NCBI GenBank assembly: GCA_002698785.1
Contig: PAAG01000059.1
Location: 248,001 to 312,000, forward strand
Direction of reading: 5' to 3'
Source of the DNA: Verrucomicrobiales bacterium
Lineage (GTDB): Bacteria; Verrucomicrobiota; Verrucomicrobiia; Verrucomicrobiales; DEV007
DNA length: 64,000 nucleotides
Part shown: in pieces, positions 35,653-44,210 of the stretch
How the letters are laid out: the number at the start of each line of letters is the position of its first letter
Position numbering within the stretch: the stretch's first letter is position 1
Position numbers and translations under genes: made by a program
The notes under the pieces: generated by a model
Told to the model about the DNA's origin: nothing
The model's database searches: none
The model's input: the letters and a program-made list of their open reading frames with translations, nothing else

Positions 35653-35837
35653 TGCGGGGAGGGTAACGATCCCCCGATTCTCTTGCAACGACATTCCCAT
35701 TGAATCAGTCACCATGATCCTGTTTCGAAATCGCCGACAAAATATTCGGCATAGACTTCTGTGGCGATTCGTCGACCGAACCAGGCTTTCGAATTCTCGA
35801 AAGTCAAAAACCCCACCAAACAACCAACCCTGATTAT

Positions 35838-37331
35838 ATGAATCGCTCCTTCTTCGTGCGCGGCGCTACCGCTGTGCATGCCTCCCTCGCTGCGCTGTGT
35901 CTTGGCGTTTTCTCAACCTCTCTATTCTCTGCCCCTCACCCACCCACTCCAGAGGAAGTATTCTTTCCCGTCCCGGCCAATCTGGTTAGCAATGACCATC
36001 CCGACCCCACCCCGGAACTCCTCGCCCGCCCAGGCTATGCTCAGGCAGATTCCGACGATGTTCTGACATTGGTCGGTTTTGTCTACAAACCTGAGGAGGC
36101 CGATGACAACGATGTGCTTCCCGCGGTCATTCTACTTCACGGATCGTCCGGCCTCTGGAGCAGTAGCGACATGGACAATGGAGTCAGCTTCCAATACCGG
36201 GAATGGGCAGAAGAGCTCACCGACCTTGGCTATCTAGTACTCATGGCAGACAGCTATCATCCTCGTGGTATTTCCGGAGGATTTGGCGGACGCCGCCCGC
36301 ACTTTGATCCCAGCCTAGATGATAGTTCGTGCTCACCCAACTACGAACGCCCTAAAGACGTCGTCGCCGCTCTCCAGTATCTCGCTTCCCGTGGAGATGT
36401 GGATACGAATCACATAGGCATCTTGTCATTCTCCCAGGGCGCACAAACAGCCCTGAACGCGGTCCTTGATCCTACCATCGATCTCAGTCCCTACGAAGAG
36501 ACCTACATTGATCAAGGCGGATCAACCACCCACCAGGTTGACAGCCCCATCCGCATCCCTAACGGGACACCGTTCCCAAAAGTAGTCGCAGCTTATTATC
36601 CCGGATGCGGCTTCTTCAATTACCACGGCAGCCCGAACAACACAGCCGAGGGTCGCTACATGCCTGACACACGCACAAAGGTAATCATGTTTCACGGAAC
36701 AGAAGACAGTCTCATGGGCGTAGACGATCCAGATGCAACCCCCCTGACTGGAGATCTTTTCCCTTCAAAACTCGTTACTGCCTCACGAGCTCACGCAAAT
36801 GCCAACGGATTCGCAGATCCTTTTATTCACCATTATCTATTCGATCACGCCGATCATTCATTTGATAACTACAGCGTGAAGATAGAACCTGAAGTCAACT
36901 GGGGAACTGATGAGGAATCCCCTGACGAAGCCGCAAAACGCATCGCACGTCGGGAGACGCTCAAACAGTTCGCATGGTTCTTGAAAGGCATACCGATTCC
37001 GGTCACACCTGCCTTTCCGTCTCTTCCTAACGTGAAAGCACCCAATTCCGGAACTGGAAAGGCGGCAGGAACCAAGATCGCCATCGAGTGGAACGGAGAA
37101 ACCGACTTGGGCTACAAAGTTTCTTGGAGCCCCGACGGTCAAAGCTGGGATGCTCTGAGCCCAGTTTTGTTCGACAAAGGTCGAGGCATCAAATTCCACA
37201 TCGACCCAGCCTTCACTCAGCGTGGCGAACTAGCGCTCGAAGTTATTCCTGGGCCCGCCCCTTGGACGGACGCTCGCAACCTCAATTCGATCCGTTTCAT
37301 TGAAGAAAACGTTCGGCATTCGGGTCGATAA
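35838..37331 (+). CDS. Secreted dienelactone-hydrolase-like alpha/beta hydrolase
   Basis: Signal peptide (about 1-32, SLAALCLGVFSTSLFSAP). An alpha/beta hydrolase core covers about 75-390: VILLHGSSGLW for the oxyanion strand, LSFS199QGAQTALN with the nucleophile Ser, KVIMFHGTEDSLMG for the acid, and LFDHADHSFDNY for the His. The first Gly of the GxSxG motif is Ser here (S197). A C-terminal beta domain of about 90 residues follows (GTKIAIEWNGETDLGYKVSWSPDG). It probably cleaves an ester or lactone outside the cytoplasm. The catalytic assignment is from motifs only. Confidence 0.82.
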   Translation: MNRSFFVRGATAVHASLAALCLGVFSTSLFSAPHPPTPEEVFFPVPANLVSNDHPDPTPELLARPGYAQADSDDVLTLVGFVYKPEEADDNDVLPAVILLHGSSGLWSSSDMDNGVSFQYREWAEELTDLGYLVLMADSYHPRGISGGFGGRRPHFDPSLDDSSCSPNYERPKDVVAALQYLASRGDVDTNHIGILSFSQGAQTALNAVLDPTIDLSPYEETYIDQGGSTTHQVDSPIRIPNGTPFPKVVAAYYPGCGFFNYHGSPNNTAEGRYMPDTRTKVIMFHGTEDSLMGVDDPDATPLTGDLFPSKLVTASRAHANANGFADPFIHHYLFDHADHSFDNYSVKIEPEVNWGTDEESPDEAAKRIARRETLKQFAWFLKGIPIPVTPAFPSLPNVKAPNSGTGKAAGTKIAIEWNGETDLGYKVSWSPDGQSWDALSPVLFDKGRGIKFHIDPAFTQRGELALEVIPGPAPWTDARNLNSIRFIEENVRHSGR

Positions 37332-37344
37332 GATCCGTCGTAGC

Positions 37345-37373
37345 GAACCGGGCAACCTCCCCCTGCCCGGTTC
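37345..37373. terminator. Bidirectional terminator-like hairpin
   Basis: GAACCGGGCA pairs perfectly with TGCCCGGTTC (10 bp) around a 9-nt C-rich loop, midway between two convergent stop codons (37331 and 37412). There is no T-run on either side, so it may stop transcription through stem strength or with Rho, or protect 3' ends. Confidence 0.5.
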
Positions 37374-37411
37374 TGCTGCTCCGAAGAGATACCACACCGA
37401 GATCAACTGGA

Positions 37412-40400
37412 CTAAGAAACTAACGGTTGATCGCCGTCCAGCACCTGCCTTACCGTACACAACACCTTTTCACGAGGCGCGGGCTTCTGGAGAAAATTTT
37501 GTCCCTCTTCAAATTCAAGTTCACGACCTGCAATATCAGGGCTGTAACCACTCGTAAAGATTACTTTCAGATCTGGAGTAATCGCTTTGAGTTGATTGGC
37601 CAACTCAAGACCATTGATCCCTCCGGGCATAACAATATCAGTAAAAAGGAGATCAATTTCGTCTTTCAAACTTTCCCACAAGCGAAGAGCTTCCACACCA
37701 CTTGCGGCTTCCTGAACCCGATAACCCGCCCTTTCTAACATGTGGCGAACTAGCAGCCTGACCGAGGTTTCATCTTCCACCAAAAGGATTGTCTCATCCA
37801 GATCGGCACGGTTCCGGATACGCTCCACCGCAGCATTGGAAGGAATTGATCCCTCCGCGACTGGAAGGTAAATGAGAAATTCAGTCCCGCCTTCCGGTTC
37901 GCTCTCCACATACAGACAACCACCGTGCTGTTTCACAATTCCAAACACGGTTGAAAGCCCCAAACCAGTCCCCTTCCCTTGCTCTTTCGTCGTGAAGAAA
38001 GGTTCAAAAATCTTGGCTAAGTTCTCTTCGGAAATTCCAGTTCCGGTATCACGCACACTCAGCACAACATAATCACCAGGCGGAGAATCCATCAGTGAAT
38101 TAACTCGGTTCGTGCCCAGCGTTGTCTTTTCCGACTTTATCGTGAGTTCACCTCCAGACGGCATCGCATCTCTGGCATTTACTACCAAGTTGAGCAAAAT
38201 TTGGTCGATCATCCCCGGGTCGGCATGCGTCGCGAGAGGTACTTCACTGAGATCCAGCTTCAATCCAATATCCTCACCCAGAATTCTGCGCAGCATCTTG
38301 GTTAGATTCCGAACGCTTGCATTGATATCCAAATCCTGGGGCTGCATCACCTGCCTACGACTGAAGGCAAGCAATTGCCGGGTCAGGCTGGCAGCCCGTT
38401 CAGCAGCGTGCACAATTTCCGTTACCGCTTCTCGTGCTTCGCCCGAGGCAGAACGATCCATCATTAATATCGAACCGTATCCTTGTATGATTGTCAGGAT
38501 ATTATTGAAGTCGTGAGCCACTCCCCCTGCAAGCTGGCCAATCGCCTCCAGTTTCTGTGATTGCCTCAGTTCCTCTTCCAATTGACGTCTTCGGGAAACA
38601 TCTTGATTGACTCCTAGAATCCGAACCTTCTCCCCGTCGTCGTCTTTCACTGAGAAAACTCCGACCGCCATGTGACCGGCTTCACCATCTCCATACAGCG
38701 CTCTATGCTCAAACTGAGACGCATGGGAAGCGATTGGACTTCTCCTTAGTCGCGCAATTTCTTCCTCAAGTAACACTCGATCTTCTTCATGGCAAAAACA
38801 CTCAATGAACCTCTTCGAAGTCAATTGATAGCCACCTACCACATCAGCCGTGGAATGGAAAAGTTCGAAAAACGGGTCATTGAGATGAAAGAGGTCCGTC
38901 TCAGGATCGAACTCCCAGTAACAAAGCTGGGCGATTTTCATGGCATTGGACAACTGAGCCTTACTCTTAAGCAGAGCCCGCTCCGCCTGAATTCGTTCTC
39001 GCTCCTTACCATAGAGATCAAGTGCGAAAGAAATGTCAGATCCCAAGCGACCTAGCAATCGCATCTCCTCGTCATCAAAGAATCCGACATCTGATGCATA
39101 GAGATTGAAATTACCGACAATTTCTCCATCAATCTGTAGCGGCAATGATGCGAGAGAGCGATACCCCTTCGAGAGAGCAGCCTCTTTCCAAACCACAGAA
39201 TCCGGTTCAGCTGAAATGTCATTACACACCGCGTACGATCCTGACTCAAGCGCTTCTGCGGTATACTCACACCCCGGTCGCTGTCCCTTTCCACCAAGAA
39301 GAGATCCCACTATCCGCATCGTTTCCTCGGTTGCACCAGCATAAGCAGCTACCCGGTATCGTTCTTCCACATCATCGAACAGACCAATCCATGTAGTAAC
39401 AAATCCCCCTCGATCAACCGCTATCCTGCAAGTTTCGGCGAGCATGGTCTGCGGGTCTTTCTCCCGGACAATCGTCTGATTAATCTCGCTCACCATCGCA
39501 TGAACGCGATTCAAATGACGCACGGTTTCCTCCGCACGTTTCTTCTCCGTGATATCGATCGACGACCCGATGTAGAGCTCGTTTCCATCCGCGTCATGGA
39601 GCAACCTCGCCGCCATCAAAGCTTCAAATGTCGAGCCATCCTTTCGTCTCGCCGTAAACTCGAAGGTGCAACTCCCCAGTTTCTTTATCTCAGAGATGAT
39701 CTTTGCAGGTAGATCAGGATCCAAGCAATGCGATGCTGGAGATTCCCCCTCCAACTCTCTGAGGTTTCCATACCCCCACATATCCAGGTATGCCCGGTTC
39801 GCATACACGAATTTTTTGTCCTCACTTATGATGTCGAATCCATTAAGAGCATGATCCAAGGCTACGGTGCGAAGCAGCAGTTCCTGATCCGCAAGTTTTC
39901 GGTCAGTCACGTCCCTGACGACACCATGCATTCTCACAGCCTTCCCCTGCTCATCGAACACAAACTCACCTCGGCCTGATATCCATCGTACGGAACCATC
40001 TGGAATGTTCACCCGAAATTCATCAACCAGCGGTATTCTCTGTCTCATCGATTCTTCCATCGACAGTAGAAAACGCTGCAAATCTTCGGGAAAGACACGC
40101 TTTGACCATGTCCCAAATCGCCCATCGAACTCTCCGGGAGAAAAGCCAAACAACCGTTCTGTTGTCTCCGGACAAATGACAACATCGTTCACGAGATCCC
40201 ATTCGAAAGGCCCCAAATCTGCGGCTTCAAGAGCCAGGCGAAACCTGGCTTCTCTGTCACCAAGCTGTTTCGCCTGTCGCCCCAGTTCGAACTGCGCCAT
40301 GACCTGCCGACCCACAATCTTAAAAGCTTCTTCCTGATTCTCCTCGAGAGATCTCGGTACTACATCGAGGATACAAAGGCTCCCAACCACCTTGCCATCC

Positions 40401-40744
40401 GAATTGCTAAGGGGGAACCCTGAATAAAACCGAATGCCTAATTCTCCAGTCACAAGAGGACTTTCTGCGAACCGTTCGTCCTCCTGCGCATCGGGGACAA
40501 CGAGCATTTCCCCTTTGCTGATGATATGAGCGCAGAATGAACCCTCGAGTGGGACACAATCAACAGTCACTCCGACCTTAGACTTCAGCCACATTTTGTC
40601 GTCGACCAAAAGGGAAATAGCAGCAATCGGCGCTTCACAAACCCTTGCCGCCAGCGCGGCGAGATCATCCAACGCCTGCTCCGGCACGGCATCATAAAGA
40701 TCGTACGTAGGATTCGCAGCTGCAGCGCGATTTGCGGGGTCCAT
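37412..40744 (-). CDS. Soluble hybrid histidine kinase: GAF, PAS, PAS, GAF, PAS, kinase, receiver
   Basis: An 1110-residue signalling protein with no membrane helices. Approximate order: GAF 25-155 (VCEAPIAAISLLVDDKMWLKS), PAS 165-285, PAS 290-400, GAF 425-575 (WIGLFDDVEERYRVAAYAG), PAS 600-715, HisKA 730-800 with phosphorylated H744 (AGGVAHDFNNILTIIQG), ATPase 840-965 (DQILLNLVVNARDAM, DTGTGISEENLAKIFEPFFTTK, GTGLGLSTVFGIVKQHGG), and a C-terminal receiver with D1036 (LLFTDIVMPGG). It senses an intracellular cue and may hand the phosphate to an unlinked regulator. No response regulator gene lies nearby; the long intergenic region upstream probably carries its promoter. Ligands unknown. Confidence 0.93.
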   Translation of the reverse strand: MDPANRAAAANPTYDLYDAVPEQALDDLAALAARVCEAPIAAISLLVDDKMWLKSKVGVTVDCVPLEGSFCAHIISKGEMLVVPDAQEDERFAESPLVTGELGIRFYSGFPLSNSDGKVVGSLCILDVVPRSLEENQEEAFKIVGRQVMAQFELGRQAKQLGDREARFRLALEAADLGPFEWDLVNDVVICPETTERLFGFSPGEFDGRFGTWSKRVFPEDLQRFLLSMEESMRQRIPLVDEFRVNIPDGSVRWISGRGEFVFDEQGKAVRMHGVVRDVTDRKLADQELLLRTVALDHALNGFDIISEDKKFVYANRAYLDMWGYGNLRELEGESPASHCLDPDLPAKIISEIKKLGSCTFEFTARRKDGSTFEALMAARLLHDADGNELYIGSSIDITEKKRAEETVRHLNRVHAMVSEINQTIVREKDPQTMLAETCRIAVDRGGFVTTWIGLFDDVEERYRVAAYAGATEETMRIVGSLLGGKGQRPGCEYTAEALESGSYAVCNDISAEPDSVVWKEAALSKGYRSLASLPLQIDGEIVGNFNLYASDVGFFDDEEMRLLGRLGSDISFALDLYGKERERIQAERALLKSKAQLSNAMKIAQLCYWEFDPETDLFHLNDPFFELFHSTADVVGGYQLTSKRFIECFCHEEDRVLLEEEIARLRRSPIASHASQFEHRALYGDGEAGHMAVGVFSVKDDDGEKVRILGVNQDVSRRRQLEEELRQSQKLEAIGQLAGGVAHDFNNILTIIQGYGSILMMDRSASGEAREAVTEIVHAAERAASLTRQLLAFSRRQVMQPQDLDINASVRNLTKMLRRILGEDIGLKLDLSEVPLATHADPGMIDQILLNLVVNARDAMPSGGELTIKSEKTTLGTNRVNSLMDSPPGDYVVLSVRDTGTGISEENLAKIFEPFFTTKEQGKGTGLGLSTVFGIVKQHGGCLYVESEPEGGTEFLIYLPVAEGSIPSNAAVERIRNRADLDETILLVEDETSVRLLVRHMLERAGYRVQEAASGVEALRLWESLKDEIDLLFTDIVMPGGINGLELANQLKAITPDLKVIFTSGYSPDIAGRELEFEEGQNFLQKPAPREKVLCTVRQVLDGDQPLVS

Positions 40745-41133
40745 CGTGGCAATTCGTCAACACGCTATTTAACCAGAAATAAAAAGTAAATCCAGCGGGA
40801 AAGGTAATTATCAACTTTTCTTAACAACTCTTCTAGAGGCAACATCCCAAGAGCTTCCTCAACAAATAGAAACTTCCTTCGTTCTACACCTACTGCCTCA
40901 TAAATCACATTGCGTAAGAGCGTGCCACGTATCTCTACCTGGATCTAATATCTGATTTGCAGTATTGCCGCTGAAACGAATTTGTGCAGGAACATTGGGA
41001 GCCAGATAAGGATCAAATCAGAACCTTGGCGTGCACCATCCACTCTTCCAGGATGTGCCCCACACTACAAAAATTTTGCAAAAATAGTTGAATAGACTCG
41101 AACTCCGTTCGTCAACTTGTCCTACATTTTTCT
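40745..41133. other. Divergent promoter region, no gene recognised
   Basis: 389 bases between the start codons of the histidine kinase (minus) and the VWA gene (plus). AT-richer than the flanking genes. I found no convincing coding frame, no clear sigma70 promoter pair and no operator that I recognise. Confidence 0.5.
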
Positions 41134-43269
41134 ATGACTCCGCCAACAGTTTCCCCACTCTCGTGGTGCGCGCTAGCCGTGTACGCATTCGCCTTTGCAT
41201 TGATCGCACCAGCCCAGGAATCGAATAGAAACGCGATCCTCATCCTTGATGCATCGGGGTCGATGTGGGGACAGGTGGAAGGGCGTCCAAAAATCGAGAT
41301 CGCTCGCGATTCGGTAGCAAGTGTCGTGAACAACCTTCCTCCCAACACAAGGCTCGGACTAATGGCATACGGTCATCGTCAAAAAGGCGATTGTGCAGAC
41401 ATCGAACTACTCCTCCCTCCCAAAGAGCTCGATCGAGCCGCCTTTCTGGAGAAGGTCAATTCCATTGTTCCGAAAGGGAAAACCCCTCTAACCGACTCTG
41501 TTCGTCTCGCCGCTGAAAGCCTGAAACTTTCAGAAGCGCCCGCATCGGTAATCCTCGTGACAGACGGCATCGAAACCTGCTATGGAGATCCCTGCGCACT
41601 CGCAAAAGAACTCGCGAACACCGGTATCGACTTCGATGCCCATGTAATCGCTTTCGACCTCGCGTCACAAGAAGCAGCATCCATTCGATGCCTAGCCGAT
41701 GAGACCGGCGGACTATTCCTTGAGGCCGGCGATAGTGCGGCACTCGAACGATCACTCCAGTCGACACTCCAGGCTCTCAAAGAGCAACCTTCTGGCGCAT
41801 CTTTTCGCGCCATGAATGCTACCACAGGAGAAGTAATGAGTGGGGCCACATGGAAAATCCAGGATACAACCAAAGAGAAGGAAGTCGGCACACTCTCTAC
41901 CCCGACAGGAAACGCAAATCTTGCCCCAGGAGACTACGTCGCCATCGCCACCTGGACTGACAAATCAAAGGAAATAACTTTTTCAGTTTCAAAAGGAAAA
42001 CAAACACCTGTCGAAATCTCTTTCGGCCCGGGAACACTCCGTTTGGCAGCAGCAGAATCCAGAGACAGTGAACCAATCGACCGCCACCTGAATTGGAAGA
42101 TCTACACCTTGGGTGAAAACGGAGAAACATCGGACGAACCCGTTGTATCGAAACACGCACGCCAGCCCGAAATTCAGTTGGAGGGAGGAACCTATCGTGT
42201 GACGGTGGATTACGGAAAAGCGACAGCCCAAAAAGACGTAATCCTTGAAGACGGAGCAATCGAGAACGTCCTGCTCTTCACCGGCTCAGGAACCATTTCC
42301 GTCCGATCCGAGAGAGATGGAGTAGCAAGCGAAGAGCACCGCAGCTATTTCGTTTTTCCAATCGGGGCCGACGGCAAACCAGCAGGTGAGAAACTCACTT
42401 CCAGCCATGCCATCGTGGCGACATTCAATATTCCTGCGGGCAAATATCTCATCACCGCAGAGGACGGCCCCATCAAAGCCTCCAAAGAGATCGAGATCAG
42501 CGCGGGAGAGAAAGAGGATGTTGTACTCAATTTTGGAACAGGAACCGTTACTGTTTCAGCGACACGTGGTGGAGAACCACTCACAACTCACCGCACCTTT
42601 TCGATTTTCACTGCCAGCGAACCCGATGGAAAAGCAGTCGAGAAAGGTCATGCCATTTCGAAAGAGTTCATTCTTGGACCAGGCGATTACATCGTGCGTT
42701 CCGAAGATGGAACCCAAACCGTCGAAGACCAATTCACCATCGAGTCCGGAGGCAGCACTGAAGTAGTCCTCAATTTCACCACCGGAACAGTGACCGTTTC
42801 TGCGACTCGGGCCGAAGAACCTCTAAAAGATCATCGGACGTTCTCCATCTATCGGGAAGGAGAAACTGACGGCAAAGCCGTCGAGAAAGGCCACGCCATC
42901 TCAAAAGAATTCATTCTCGATCCGGGAAACTATGTAGTGATGGCGGAAGATGGCCCTCAAGTGGTGGAACAACCTTTCTCGATCGAAACCGGTGGCAAGA
43001 GCACAGTAGTCCTTAACTTCACCACCGGCCTCATCACGATCTCTGCGACTCAGGGCGGGAAGCCGGTGGAAACCCATGGAACAATTTCCGTCCACACCGC
43101 CGATAGCTCGGAGCGAATCGAAGCCAGCTACGCCATATCGAAACAATTTGCTCTGTCTCCAGGCACCTATCAGGTAGGCTTTGATTCCAAGGATGCTAAA
43201 GGAACCGCCGAAATCACCGTAATCACCGGGGATGACAAAGAAGTGGTGATCCCTATTTCACCAAAATAG
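41134..43269 (+). CDS. Secreted VWA-domain protein with six tandem repeats
   Basis: Signal peptide (about 10-28, ALAVYAFAFALIAPAQ). VWA domain from about 33 to 210: ILILD39ASGSMWG for the metal-ion site and VILVTDGIETC for the later strand. Then six beta-rich units of about 80-86 residues run to the C-terminus (about 215-711). Each ends in a VVLNF-x-TGT-x-x-VSATR-like joint, and the two central ones are the most alike. VWA domains bind protein ligands through a metal ion; the repeats may act as a spacer or binding stalk. It is probably surface or periplasmic. The next gene (Skp-like) begins 35 nt downstream. Confidence 0.82.
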   Translation: MTPPTVSPLSWCALAVYAFAFALIAPAQESNRNAILILDASGSMWGQVEGRPKIEIARDSVASVVNNLPPNTRLGLMAYGHRQKGDCADIELLLPPKELDRAAFLEKVNSIVPKGKTPLTDSVRLAAESLKLSEAPASVILVTDGIETCYGDPCALAKELANTGIDFDAHVIAFDLASQEAASIRCLADETGGLFLEAGDSAALERSLQSTLQALKEQPSGASFRAMNATTGEVMSGATWKIQDTTKEKEVGTLSTPTGNANLAPGDYVAIATWTDKSKEITFSVSKGKQTPVEISFGPGTLRLAAAESRDSEPIDRHLNWKIYTLGENGETSDEPVVSKHARQPEIQLEGGTYRVTVDYGKATAQKDVILEDGAIENVLLFTGSGTISVRSERDGVASEEHRSYFVFPIGADGKPAGEKLTSSHAIVATFNIPAGKYLITAEDGPIKASKEIEISAGEKEDVVLNFGTGTVTVSATRGGEPLTTHRTFSIFTASEPDGKAVEKGHAISKEFILGPGDYIVRSEDGTQTVEDQFTIESGGSTEVVLNFTTGTVTVSATRAEEPLKDHRTFSIYREGETDGKAVEKGHAISKEFILDPGNYVVMAEDGPQVVEQPFSIETGGKSTVVLNFTTGLITISATQGGKPVETHGTISVHTADSSERIEASYAISKQFALSPGTYQVGFDSKDAKGTAEITVITGDDKEVVIPISPK
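42295..43266 (+). repeat. Four clearest tandem units in the VWA gene
   Basis: Units at 42295-42546 (84 codons), 42547-42789 (81), 42790-43032 (81) and 43033-43266 (78). Units two and three are the same length and nearly identical over DGKAVEKGHAISKEFIL and VLNFTTGT. The nucleotide sequence also matches closely there, with synonymous differences, so the duplication is not very recent. Two more divergent units precede them. Confidence 0.8.
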
Positions 43270-43304
43270 ACTTCCCGAAACCCGTCCACTCAATCCAAGC
43301 CCCC

Positions 43305-43832
43305 ATGAAGAGGCTCCTACTTTCCCTTCTGACACTGATAGCGTTTAACTCAAACGCAGGCGAAATCGCTTCCGTCAATTTCAGCAAAATCGAGGATGAC
43401 CTCCGAACCTGGTTCCTTTCCCTCCCGGAAAATGTCGCACTGAGCGACCGCTACCAATCAACAGTAGCAGGTGATGAGCAACGGCAGAAAATGCTCAAGC
43501 AGAGCATGGCAAAGGCACGGGAAGAAGGAGAGAAAGCTGACTTGAGCGAGTATTTCCAAGCGAGTTCCAATACTGATGGATACAAGTTCAAACGAGAACT
43601 GAAAGAGCAGTTAAAAAAAGAGCTGTTCCTGCTCACTCAGAAAATGAATCTCGATTACGCATTCATCTACGACTCATCGAGTTCCGATCCGGTCATATAC
43701 GCCGCAGAGGGAATTGATGACATCACCCCTCTGATCAGGCAGCACTTGCTCACTTTGATGAAGGACATTACTGCCACTCTTGAGTCGGACAGGCCTGAAA
43801 GACAGCCAATTGGACCGGAGAAGGTTGAGTAA
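43305..43832 (+). CDS. OmpH/Skp-like periplasmic protein, tentative
   Basis: Signal peptide MKRLLLSLLTLIAFNSNAG, then a polar, coiled-coil-prone middle (RQKMLKQSMAKAREEGEKADLSEYF, KFKRELKEQLKKELFLLTQ) and a C-terminal LDYAFIYDSSSSDPVIYAAEGIDDIT segment. This order resembles Skp/OmpH chaperones (ends with Y-x-x-V-x-x-x-S-x-x-V-x-Y-x-x-x-x-x-DIT), which hold outer-membrane proteins in the periplasm. No bamA or lpx gene is near, so it is not the standard skp locus. Probably co-transcribed with the VWA gene. Confidence 0.55.
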   Translation: MKRLLLSLLTLIAFNSNAGEIASVNFSKIEDDLRTWFLSLPENVALSDRYQSTVAGDEQRQKMLKQSMAKAREEGEKADLSEYFQASSNTDGYKFKRELKEQLKKELFLLTQKMNLDYAFIYDSSSSDPVIYAAEGIDDITPLIRQHLLTLMKDITATLESDRPERQPIGPEKVE

Positions 43833-43900
43833 AACTTTCTTTCTGGCTTGGTTTCAGTTCTTGCAAACTTGCGCCATCGAAACCTCTTGCAGTCTAGCAA

Positions 43901-43926
43901 AGTAAGGTTCACATTAAACCCTTACT
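43901..43926. promoter_or_regulatory. Inverted repeat upstream of feoA, possible operator
   Basis: AGTAAGG (43901-43907) and CCTTACT (43920-43926) are perfect inverted arms separated by 12 nt, about 30 nt before the feoA start. It may be a binding site for an iron regulator, or a terminator for the upstream gene. It does not match the classic Fur consensus. Confidence 0.3.
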
Positions 43927-43955
43927 GAGACAGAGTCGCAATTTCAGACAGACGG

Positions 43956-44210
43956 ATGATAGCCGATAGACAAACCTTTCCCCTTCGTGATCTCAAACCG
44001 AATGTGATCGCAGTAGTCCACGATTTCGTAGAAGGAACACGCAATCGTATTCGTTTTGCCGAGTTGGGTTTGCTTCCAGGACGTGAGATTCAAGTTCTCC
44101 GCAAAGCCCCACTTGGAGACCCCTTGGAAATTCAAGTTGGTGAAACCCTCCTTTCGATTCGCAAGCGCGAAGCAGAGTCTATCGTTGTTAGCCTGGATCA
44201 CGAATCTTGA
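43956..44210 (+). CDS. feoA: FeoA-family SH3-like protein
   Basis: An 84-residue cytoplasmic protein with the FeoA fold: PLRDLKPN, then RIRFAELGLLPGREIQVLRKAPLGDPLEIQVGETLLSIRKREAESI, matching the LGL-x-PG and PL-x-DP-x-x-x-x-V segments of FeoA. FeoA supports ferrous iron uptake by FeoB. Its TGA stop overlaps the TTG start of feoB (TTGA), so the two are coupled. Confidence 0.95.
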   Translation: MIADRQTFPLRDLKPNVIAVVHDFVEGTRNRIRFAELGLLPGREIQVLRKAPLGDPLEIQVGETLLSIRKREAESIVVSLDHES

